A program made the position numbers and the translations under genes. The notes below the pieces were generated by a model, which ran no database searches, had not been told where the DNA came from, and saw nothing but the letters and a program-made list of their open reading frames with translations. Below, piece after piece: positions 26,950-34,365 of a DNA stretch of 64,000 bases. Numbering within the stretch: position 1 is the first letter of the stretch; each line of letters begins with the position of its first letter. This DNA is from Bacillus sp. Y1 (lineage in GTDB: Bacteria > Bacillota > Bacilli > Bacillales > Cytobacillaceae). Location: positions 944,501 to 1,008,500 of the forward strand of contig NZ_CP030028.1 in assembly GCF_003586445.1 (NCBI RefSeq), read 5' to 3'.

Positions 26950-28442
26950 GTGGTTTCCAAAGGTAATTTCCATCAAGTCCAGTCCGAATAGCCACTGATT
27001 CAGACACCCCAAGGTAATATCATGGAAGTCCAGTCCGAATAACCGCTGGATTCGGACACCCCAAGGTGATATCATGGAAGTCCAGTCCGAATAGCCACTG
27101 GATTCAGACATCCCAAGGTAATATCATGGAATTCCAGTCCGAATAACCGTTGGATTCGGACACCCCAAGGTGATATCATGGAATTCCAGTCCGAATAACC
27201 GTTGGATTCGGACACCCCAAGGTGATATCATGGAAGTCCAGTCCGAATAGCCGCTGGATTCAGACACCCCAAGGTAATATCTTAGAATTCCAGTCCGAAT
27301 AACCGCTGGATTCGGACACCCCAAGGTAATATCATGGAAGTCCAGTCCGAATAACCGCTGGATTCGGACACCCCAAGGTAATATCATGGAAGTCCAGTCC
27401 GAATAGCCACTGGATTTGGACACCCCAAGGTAATATCTTAGAAGTCCAGTCCAAATAGCCACTGGATACAGACACCCCAAGGTAATATCATGGAATTCCA
27501 GTCCGAATAACCGCTGGATTCGGACACCCCAAGGTAATATCATGGAAGTCCAGTCCGAATAGCCGCTGGATTCAGACACCCCAAGGTAATATCATGGAAT
27601 TCCAGTCCGAATAACCGCTGGATTCGGACACCCCAAGGTGATATCATTGAATTCCAGTCCAAATAGCCACTGGATTCGGACACCCAAGGTGATATCATTG
27701 AAGTCCAGTCCAAATAGCCGCTGGATTCGGACACCCCAAGGTAATATCATGGAATTCCAGTCCAAATAACCGCTGGATTCGGACACCCCAAGGTAATATC
27801 ATGGAATTCCAGTCCAAATAGCCACTGGATTCGGACACCCCAAGGTAATATCATGGAATTCCAGTCCAAATAACTGCTGGATTTGGACACCCCAAGGTAA
27901 TATCTTAGAATTCCAGTCCGAATAGCCACTGGATTCAGACACCCCAAGGTATATCTTAGAATTCCAGTCTAAATAGCCACTGGATTCGGACATCCCAAGG
28001 TAATATCTTAGAATTCCAGTCCGAATAACCGCTGGATTCGGACACCCCAAGGTGATATCATGGAAGTCCAGTCCGAATAGCCACTGGATTCGGACACCCC
28101 AAGGTAATATCTTAGAATTCCAGTCCAAATAGCCGCTGGATTCGGACACCCCAAGGTAATATCATGGAATTCCAGTCCGAATAACCGCTGGATTCGGACA
28201 CCCCAAGGTAATATCATGGAATTCCAGTCCGAATAGCCATTGGAATTCAGACATCCCAAGGTAATATCATGGAATTCCAGTCCGAATAACCGTTGGATTC
28301 AGACACCCCAAGGTAATATCTTAGAATTCCAGTCCGAATAGCCACTGGATTCAGACACCCCAAGGTAATATCATGGAATTCCAGTCCAAATAGCCACTGG
28401 ATTCAGACACCCCAAGGTAATATCATGGAATTCCAGTCAGAA
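26950..28442 (-). repeat. Tandem array of about 28 copies of a 52-bp hairpin unit
   Basis: A gene-free stretch of 1.5 kb built from directly repeated 52-bp units (one of 51 and two of 53 bp). Each unit contains arms GTCCGAAT and ATTCGGAC around a nine-base loop such as AACCGCTGG, then CACCCCAAGGTAATATCA, then TGGAATTCCA (palindrome) in most copies. I count 28 hairpin copies from about 26980 to 28400 and a truncated 29th at the right edge. There are no unique spacers. Eleven hairpins are perfect or compensated; fourteen carry one or two changes that leave G-U pairs only if the minus strand is the RNA. The strand given is for that reason and because the operon upstream on that strand reads into it. 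Long open frames across the array are artefacts of the 52-bp period. Confidence 0.9.
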
Positions 28443-28453
28443 TAGCTTATGAA

Positions 28454-28777
28454 TTACAGCCCTTGATTTAATAACTGAGCCTCCTCGCTTATCTCAACTG
28501 TATCCTCTAGTGGAGTTCTAGCAGAAGATGTTTGTTGAACATTTGAGGTAGAATTATTTCCTTGGAGTCTTTGAATTTCCGTTTCGATTTGCTGGATTTG
28601 TTTTTCAAGCTGTTGTATCTCTTTTTGCTTTTTGTCATCGTCTTCTTTAGACGCTTTTACTTTTTCCATTTGATTTTGTAGTTGTTGCTTTTGCTTTTCT
28701 AATGCTGCAATGGAAGTGCTTGATTGATTCATAGAATTATATGCTGTAGAACTTGATGTAATAGAAGATACTTGCAT
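28454..28777 (-). CDS. FlxA-like coiled-coil protein
   Basis: A 107-residue hydrophilic protein. Residues about 22-70 form a long coiled coil rich in Gln, Lys and Glu (ALEKQKQQLQNQMEK, QLEKQIQQIETEIQRLQ), as in the FlxA-like family. N-terminal Ser/Thr-rich and C-terminal Glu-rich tails flank it. There is no signal peptide. GTG at 28789 is too near the AGGAG site, so the ATG at 28777 is preferred, with a rather long 13-base spacing. It is last of a five-gene leftward operon, 30 bp after the cadherin-like gene, and reads into the 52-bp repeat array. Function unknown. Confidence 0.65.
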   Translation of the reverse strand: MQVSSITSSSTAYNSMNQSSTSIAALEKQKQQLQNQMEKVKASKEDDDKKQKEIQQLEKQIQQIETEIQRLQGNNSTSNVQQTSSARTPLEDTVEISEEAQLLNQGL

Positions 28778-28807
28778 AATTTTGTACACGCTCCTAAAAC
28801 AATAATA

Positions 28808-30163
28808 TTAAAAATTAAATAGGGATTTTATCCAGTCCCAAAATGACCCCGAACTTTCTGATGATTGGTTAGACGTTTGCATTGCTTGTTTATTTTGTCC
28901 TCGTTGATTTCCTGACATGTTTGACTGAGCAATTGTAGAATCGGTTGTTTTTGATACAGAAGCTTCGGTAGATTCATCAGTATTAGAGGTTTCGGTAGTT
29001 TCTATTTCTTCGATCTCTTTATCAAAAACTAAAACATATGTTTTACGGTCATCTCCGTTTGTAACGGCTACGGATATCGCAGTTTTTGCTTGATCGGGAA
29101 GAGCAACTGTCGTACTCGTGCTTCCTTCAATTTCAACCTCTGCATCACTTTCACCAGTTGTAGCCGCGATCGTAACACTAGTTACGTCTGTACCGACAGC
29201 AATATGATATGTGTAGGTATCTGAATCAAAGGTTTTATTCCATGTTCCTGATGAAACTGATAGTGCTGATAAATTAGCAGTAGTTGGAGTTTCCGCTTGT
29301 GCTCCTGAACTACTTGTCGAAGTTCCCTGAGCAGTCGATGATGTTCGAGTAGAACCAGACCCAGTTTGTGAAGTTGATACAAGATTGGTAATAGTCGGTT
29401 GGTCCTTAGTTGTTGTAGATTGATTGGTATTTGTTTTTGTATTGTCAGACGTATTAGTATCAGTAGAGCTGTTTACCATAGCCGCTCTTGTGATCGTAAC
29501 AGTATACGTAGACTGATTTCCATTCTCTGCTGTAATAACGAATGACACGGTGGTTTTACCTACTGGGAGTTCAATGGTATGGCCATTCTTTGGATCCACA
29601 GTAATTTCTCCCACTTTAACAGTAGTTGTGTCGACTGAGGTTTCAGGTTTAATAGTTATTGAGCTTATGGAATTTTCTACATCAACTGAGTAACTTGTAA
29701 TAGAAGGTGAAAAATTAAGATCTCCACTAGAAAGAGTAAGATTAGATAGACTGCTATTTTCATTTAATGCTCGAAAAATTGTTAGTGTATATGTAGTTAC
29801 TTCACCACCATTTGTGAGTGTTATTGTAAAAGTATTTTCACCTGTATTAAGTGAATAGATCAGCTGCTCTTTGCTTGTAACTTCCTCTCCATTTATCGTT
29901 AAAAGTGTGCCATCGATTTCAGTGTCCAGAAGTAAACTCATGCTATATATATCATTTGATACAGTTGCTGTGTATGTGGTTACATCTTTCGAAAACGTTT
30001 GATCGAGCTCAAAATCGAGTATTTCGAGTGCTGATAATCGTGTTGTACTTTCTATTGTTGCGTTTTCCTCGGCACTAGCGTGATTAATTGGGGAAGCAGA
30101 AAAAGTTGCGAAGGTAATCATGGATCCAACAATAGCTACATTTAGCCCTTTTTTTATATGCAT
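28808..30163 (-). CDS. Secreted protein with three cadherin-like beta-sandwich domains
   Basis: A 451-residue exported protein. A signal peptide ends at about ASA-EEN near residue 31. Three cadherin-like (PF12733-type) domains follow, each opening with an LSxLxxxxG-like strand and ending in a TYTLTI-like strand: about 40-130, 135-225 and 290-380. Domains 2 and 3 are split by a Ser/Thr/Gln-rich linker of about 60 residues. The tail is polar and ends in an aromatic SFWDWIKSLFNF. GAGGTG favours the ATG at 30163 over 30175. It lies 67 bp after a MacAB-like exporter operon and probably forms its extracellular partner or cargo; that is inference. Confidence 0.78.
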   Translation of the reverse strand: MHIKKGLNVAIVGSMITFATFSASPINHASAEENATIESTTRLSALEILDFELDQTFSKDVTTYTATVSNDIYSMSLLLDTEIDGTLLTINGEEVTSKEQLIYSLNTGENTFTITLTNGGEVTTYTLTIFRALNENSSLSNLTLSSGDLNFSPSITSYSVDVENSISSITIKPETSVDTTTVKVGEITVDPKNGHTIELPVGKTTVSFVITAENGNQSTYTVTITRAAMVNSSTDTNTSDNTKTNTNQSTTTKDQPTITNLVSTSQTGSGSTRTSSTAQGTSTSSSGAQAETPTTANLSALSVSSGTWNKTFDSDTYTYHIAVGTDVTSVTIAATTGESDAEVEIEGSTSTTVALPDQAKTAISVAVTNGDDRKTYVLVFDKEIEEIETTETSNTDESTEASVSKTTDSTIAQSNMSGNQRGQNKQAMQTSNQSSESSGSFWDWIKSLFNF

Positions 30164-30194
30164 GTTGCACCTCATTTCGTAGTTTCTCGTAAAA

Positions 30195-30228
30195 TATCAT
30201 CTGGCCATGATATTCACGGCCAGTGATA
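30195..30228 (-). other. Intercistronic hairpin between exporter permease and cadherin-like gene
   Basis: TATCA-CTGGCC and GGCCAG-TGATA pair with a one-base bulge. No real U tract follows on the minus strand, so it is more likely an mRNA stability or attenuation element than a terminator. Confidence 0.45.
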
Positions 30229-30230
30229 AG

Positions 30231-31400
30231 TTATTCCTGACGAAGCGCTTGAATCGGATTTAGTTTTGATGCTTTGTTAGCTGGGAACACCCCAAAAACG
30301 ACTCCTATTAATAGGGAAAATAGGAAAGCAAGTAATGTAACGGATGGGGAGTATGAAATGGTGATGCTAGAGAATACTTCCATTAGTTTTGAAACTCCTA
30401 ATCCAATTACAACTCCGATTAAACCTCCGAGTGTACTTAAAACAACTGCCTCTATTAAAAATTGCAATAATATTGATCTACGATTGGCTCCAATGGCTTT
30501 TCGTATTCCGATTTCTTTCGTTCGCTCAGAAACTGAAACGAGCATGATGTTCATGATTCCGATACCGCCTACCAGCAAGGAGATGCTTGCTATGCCACCA
30601 AGCATAAGGGTCATTGTATCGGAAACAGAGGTCATCGTCTCCATTAAATCCTCTTGGCTTGATACAGAATAATAGTCGCTTGAATTCGGGAAAAGGGTAG
30701 TCATCACACCTTGTACTTGGAACATGGCACGATTTACATAATCTTCACTCTCTGCTTGAAAGTAGACTGTTCCAATTGCTGTACTCTGCGTTATTCTCTG
30801 GGTGGTTGAAAGGGGAGTGATAATAACATTATCCCCACTCGTACCGAGAGAGGTACCAACAGACTCTAGAACTCCCACTACTTGGAAGGATACACCTTCA
30901 ATTTGTACGCTCTGTCCAACTGGGTTTTCATATGGAAACAAGGTTTCAGCAGTAGTGGATCCAAGGACAACCACCTTCTGTCGTAGTTCATCATCCATAT
31001 CGGTAATGAATCGACCTTGACTCAAGATTAAATTTCTAACGGATAAGTATGAAGAGTTGGTACCTGTTATGGAAACTTGTGCTGTGTTTTCCTGATTTTT
31101 TGCATTTATTCGCCCAGTAACAACAGGGGACACCTCTGAAATACCGTTCAATTCCTGGAATTCTAGAATTTGGTCCTCCTTCAATTGAACAGATTCCGTA
31201 TCATTCACACTCAAGGTAATTAGGTTCGTTCCTAAGCTTCCGATTTCATCTGTTACTGACTGTGAGGAGCCTTGTCCGACTCCGACAAGCGTGATAACTG
31301 AGGCAACTCCAATAATAATTCCTAACATCGTTAAAATAGCCCGGATTTTATTGCTCTTGATACTCTTGAGTGCCATTTTGATAGATTCGACTAGGTTCAA
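30231..31400 (-). CDS. MacB-like ABC exporter permease
   Basis: A 389-residue permease of the MacB/FtsX type: helix 1 near residues 20-45 (TMLGIIIGVASVI), a large extracellular MacB_PCD domain (about 50-260), and three C-terminal helices with SERTKEIGIRKAIGA between them. A GGAGGTGA site sits just before TTG at 31400, giving the typical start MNLVESIKMALKSIKSNK; longer in-frame starts have no such site. It overlaps the ATPase gene by 53 bp. Closest Bacillus subtilis analogue in layout is yknXYZ, which defends against the SDP toxin. Confidence 0.85.
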   Translation of the reverse strand: MNLVESIKMALKSIKSNKIRAILTMLGIIIGVASVITLVGVGQGSSQSVTDEIGSLGTNLITLSVNDTESVQLKEDQILEFQELNGISEVSPVVTGRINAKNQENTAQVSITGTNSSYLSVRNLILSQGRFITDMDDELRQKVVVLGSTTAETLFPYENPVGQSVQIEGVSFQVVGVLESVGTSLGTSGDNVIITPLSTTQRITQSTAIGTVYFQAESEDYVNRAMFQVQGVMTTLFPNSSDYYSVSSQEDLMETMTSVSDTMTLMLGGIASISLLVGGIGIMNIMLVSVSERTKEIGIRKAIGANRRSILLQFLIEAVVLSTLGGLIGVVIGLGVSKLMEVFSSITISYSPSVTLLAFLFSLLIGVVFGVFPANKASKLNPIQALRQE

Positions 31401-32088
31401 ACCAATCACCTCCATTTTCATAAAGCTGTCCATCATGGATTCGAACGATGCGATTGGTTTCCTTCGCAACCTCTAAGTCATGGGTAATAATGACAATCGT
31501 CTGTCCGCGTTTGTTTAATTCTTTTAACATCTGTAATAACTCGTTACTAGTTTTGCTATCAAGTGCACCAGTAGGCTCGTCAGCAAGAAGTACAGGAGGA
31601 TCACCGGCTAACGCTCTTGCTATGGCAACCCTTTGCTGCTGTCCACCTGAAAGTTGTGTTGGCATATGGTGGATTCGTTCACCTAGGCCCACTCTTTCCA
31701 GACTATTAATTGCTTTTTCTCTACGTTCTTTTACACTTAATCCTCTATAAACAAGAGGAAGTTCGACATTTTCAAGGGCGGTCAATTTATTTAGTAAATT
31801 AAAATTTTGAAAAATAAACCCGATTTTCACATTTCTTATGGCTGCAAGCTCATGATCCTTCATATTGTTGACTTTCTTTCCGTCAAGCAAATATTCACCT
31901 GAGTCTGGTTTGTCGAGGCAACCGATCATATTCATAAAGGTAGATTTTCCTGAACCAGATGGACCGATGATAGAAAGGAAGTCCCCTTCATTAATTTGAA
32001 GGGAGACCTCTTGTAGTGCTTTGACTGTTTCGCTGCCTAGTTCGTATGATTTGGACATTTGATTGATTTCAATGACTGGTTTTATCAT
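31348..32088 (-). CDS. MacB-like ABC exporter ATPase
   Basis: A 246-residue ATPase of the LolD/MacB class. It has Walker [10 protein letters not shown], signature LSGGQQQR, Walker B LLADEPTGALDS and a switch His in IITHD. The ATG at 32088 overlaps the tail of the adaptor gene closely, and a purine-rich GGCGGCGAG precedes it. Together with the adaptor and permease it forms a tripartite exporter of peptides or other envelope-active compounds. Confidence 0.87.
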   Translation of the reverse strand: MIKPVIEINQMSKSYELGSETVKALQEVSLQINEGDFLSIIGPSGSGKSTFMNMIGCLDKPDSGEYLLDGKKVNNMKDHELAAIRNVKIGFIFQNFNLLNKLTALENVELPLVYRGLSVKERREKAINSLERVGLGERIHHMPTQLSGGQQQRVAIARALAGDPPVLLADEPTGALDSKTSNELLQMLKELNKRGQTIVIITHDLEVAKETNRIVRIHDGQLYENGGDWFEPSRIYQNGTQEYQEQ

Positions 32089-32089
32089 A

Positions 32090-33061
32090 TTACTCGCCGC
32101 CTCTTCCTGCTCTATCAGTAGGAGGGGTGCCCATTCCACCATCACTTGGGAAGCCGCTTGCTCCGCCAGTTCCAGAGAAGTCTCTCATTGCCCCTCGATC
32201 GGTAGCTGAGTCACTGCTTGAAGAAATGGTGATAGCTAATTGTATAATTTGCCCTTCCTCTAGTCCCGAAACAATCTCAATATTTTGGTCATCATTGATA
32301 CCAGTTTCGACAACTTGTTGGGTAGTCACAGCTTCTTCACTTTCACTTGTCTCAGACTCTTGGATCGTTACAAATTTTTCATTGCCATTAATTTTTACAG
32401 CTTCAATCGGAACATAAAGAACACTTTGTTTGCTTTCAGTTGTGATATTTACTTCAGTTGACATTCCAATTAAAAGATCTTTTGAATCATCAAATTGTAC
32501 GGTTACCTCAAAGCTAGAAACACCATTTGAAGAAGTTCCTTCTTTAGATACCTTTGTAACGGTACCTGTAAATGATTCATCAGGATACGCGCTTGCGGTG
32601 ATTGTTGCTACTTGCCCTTCTTTAATACTTGCAATATCTAATTCATCTACCCCGATCACTGTTTGAAGAGTTACATAATCGGTCACATGTGCAACAACTT
32701 GTCCGTTCTGTAGGTTGTCTCCAGCTTCCACATCAAGAGTGGTAATTGTTCCGGCATGTGGGGCAGTAATCGGATCGCTTCCATCCGTAAAAGTAATTAA
32801 CTCTGCTCCTTCTTCGACGACATCGTTCTCACTAACAAGAACCTCGTCCACTTCTCCTCCAGAGTCTGCAGTCACGTCGTTGCTTTTAATGGAAGCAACG
32901 GTGCCAGAACCACTAACTTGTACCTCGATATCTCCTCTTTGTACGGTAGAAGTCATGACTTGCGCTTCTGCAGTAGCAACGGTTTGGTTACTTTTATAAA
33001 ACCAAAAGCCCCCTCCTGCTAAGAGAATTACAACAACTCCAATAGACATCCATTTCTTCAA
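32090..33061 (-). CDS. HlyD/MacA-type membrane-fusion adaptor
   Basis: A 323-residue adaptor. An N-terminal membrane helix (about 5-22) is followed by the lipoyl-like and beta-barrel domains (VSGSGTVASIKSND, ITAPHAGTITTLDVEAGD, GTVTKVSKEG). The final 45 residues are Gly/Ser/Asp/Arg-rich and low in complexity. TTG start with GAGGAGG eight bases upstream. It is first of the exporter operon (adaptor, ATPase, permease, cadherin-like, FlxA-like). Upstream on the minus strand, TTTAAGG occurs twice 11 bp apart (33117-33134), a spacing used by OmpR-type response regulators. Confidence 0.83.
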   Translation of the reverse strand: MKKWMSIGVVVILLAGGGFWFYKSNQTVATAEAQVMTSTVQRGDIEVQVSGSGTVASIKSNDVTADSGGEVDEVLVSENDVVEEGAELITFTDGSDPITAPHAGTITTLDVEAGDNLQNGQVVAHVTDYVTLQTVIGVDELDIASIKEGQVATITASAYPDESFTGTVTKVSKEGTSSNGVSSFEVTVQFDDSKDLLIGMSTEVNITTESKQSVLYVPIEAVKINGNEKFVTIQESETSESEEAVTTQQVVETGINDDQNIEIVSGLEEGQIIQLAITISSSSDSATDRGAMRDFSGTGGASGFPSDGGMGTPPTDRAGRGGE

Positions 33062-33190
33062 ACCTTTTACCTCCTCAATATGAAAACATTGTTATGAATT
33101 CATTATTACGAGGAAACCTTAAAAAATCCTTAAAGATTTGAAAAGGGAGAATGGAATTACCAAGAGTAAGGGGAATTCTGTTAGTAAAAA

Positions 33191-33697
33191 TTATTTGAGT
33201 GGAATCTGAAAATACCACAACATGAAGCTTATAATGCCGGTTGATAACACATAGGTTAAAATTGGGCGTGAAAAATGTAATCGAATCATACTATACATGA
33301 CCGGATAAAAGAGGAAATCCATCCAATAGGAATAATTGTTATGTAAAAGAAGCCTGTTAAATTTATAGAAAACATATTCGATTGCCATGGAGGAGATGAC
33401 CCAAAGGATAATAAACCGGATTTGCCTAAACAATGGTTTATCAATTGGATAGTAAGATAAGTACAAAAGTGTAATCGCAGGCAAGGTAATAAACGTATAT
33501 AAAAGATCGATAATGGTGTGTGACATAAGGAAGTAATCAGGCTGATATTCCCACAGCAATTTGTCATGACAAAAGAAGTTATATAGTAAATTGCTTGTGA
33601 TCACATAAAAAATGGTGTGATTGTATTTCAACCATTCTCGCCAATTTCCTAACCTGTAGGCAAGCAAGAATAATAGGGTAATCAATAGTAAGTGCAT
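33191..33697 (-). CDS. CBO0543-family integral membrane protein (second copy)
   Basis: A 168-residue protein with about five helices and aromatic loops (YKFNRLLLHNNYSYWMDF, YPVMYSMIRLHFSRP). The overall pattern resembles the CBO0543 protein at 1825-2415, though identity is low. The ATG follows GGGAGA. It lies between the exporter operon and the thrZ leader, all leftward from here. Function unknown. Confidence 0.65.
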   Translation of the reverse strand: MHLLLITLLFLLAYRLGNWREWLKYNHTIFYVITSNLLYNFFCHDKLLWEYQPDYFLMSHTIIDLLYTFITLPAITLLYLSYYPIDKPLFRQIRFIILWVISSMAIEYVFYKFNRLLLHNNYSYWMDFLFYPVMYSMIRLHFSRPILTYVLSTGIISFMLWYFQIPLK

Positions 33698-33774
33698 AGC
33701 TGTCTCCCTGCATATAAAAATGTTTATTTTGACATTATTTTTCCAATTTATTGAGAAAATATGTTAAAAAGGTG

Positions 33775-33803
33775 TTGACGAAAAGGAAATTATTCTATAT
33801 ATT
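33775..33803 (+). promoter_or_regulatory. Promoter of the thrZ T-box leader
   Basis: TTGACG, 17 bp, TATATT: a near-consensus SigA promoter about 25 bp before the first T-box stem. Confidence 0.75.
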
Positions 33804-33828
33804 AGCTAATAAATTACAATTCATTTTG

Positions 33829-34079
33829 CGATGAAAAGGACATGAATGCTACTGTACGGTTAACAGAGAGGGAAGACAAAGGCTGGAATCTTCCTAACGC
33901 AGCTGTCGCATTTACCACCTTGGAGCTGTATTGGTGAAATCAAAGTAATCAATACCGTAGCTGCTACGATACAGCAAAACGAAGCCATCTCTCCTACTTT
34001 AGAGGTGGGAAGTTGGGTGGAACCACGAGACAAACACACTCGTCCCTTGTTAGAGGGATAGGTGTGTTTTTTGTATTTT
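33829..34079 (+). ncRNA. T-box riboswitch 1 (threonine)
   Basis: A tRNA-sensing leader. Seen in order: the stem I start (GATGAAAAGGACATG), AGAGAGGGAAGA, GCTGGAATCTTCC, an ACCACC stretch at 33914-33919 suited to an ACC (Thr) specifier, the T-box core TGGGTGGAACCACG (34014-34027), and the terminator ACACACTCGTCCCTTG ... AGGTGTGTTTTTT (34034-34072). Uncharged tRNA-Thr would stabilise the antiterminator and permit readthrough. It is followed at once by a second, nearly identical copy. Confidence 0.93.
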
Positions 34080-34094
34080 AAAAATAAATAATTC

Positions 34095-34347
34095 ATGCAA
34101 TGAAAAGGACATGAGTGCGATTGAACGGTTAACAGAGAGGGGAGACAAGGCTGGAATCTTCCTAACACAGAAGTTGCATTTACCACCTTGGAGCAGTATT
34201 GGTGAAATCACAGTAATCAATACCGTAGCCGCTACGATACAGCAAAACGAAGCCGCCTCTCCTATTTTTAGAGGTGGGAAGTTGGGTGGAACCACGAGAC
34301 AAACACACTCGTCCCTTGTTAGAGGGACAGGTGTGTTTTTTTATTTT
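34095..34347 (+). ncRNA. T-box riboswitch 2 (threonine)
   Basis: A near-copy of the leader at 33829, about 266 bp downstream: same stem I start, ACCACC at 34182-34187, the T-box core ending AACCACGAG at 34290-34298, and its own terminator (about 34304-34343). Two terminators in series must both be read through to reach thrZ, giving tight control. Bacillus subtilis thrZ is known to have three such leaders in tandem. Confidence 0.93.
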
Positions 34348-34365
34348 ATAAAGGAGGCTATATTA

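Noticed and set aside
26839-28259. Open frames of up to 151 codons on the minus strand across the repeat array
   Set aside because: The 52-bp period is not a multiple of three, so all frames rotate through the same three peptide phrases. Frames begin and end at variant repeats, have no ribosome binding sites and no recognisable domain.
26950-28442. CRISPR array or integron attC cassettes
   Set aside because: Units are contiguous repeats without unique spacers, and no cas genes are near. Integron attC sites would flank cassette ORFs, need GTTRRRY cores and an integrase; none is present.
34111-34365. An 85-codon N-terminal extension of thrZ
   Set aside because: It runs through the second T-box and its terminator. 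The real start has a strong ribosome site and gives the normal 638 residues.
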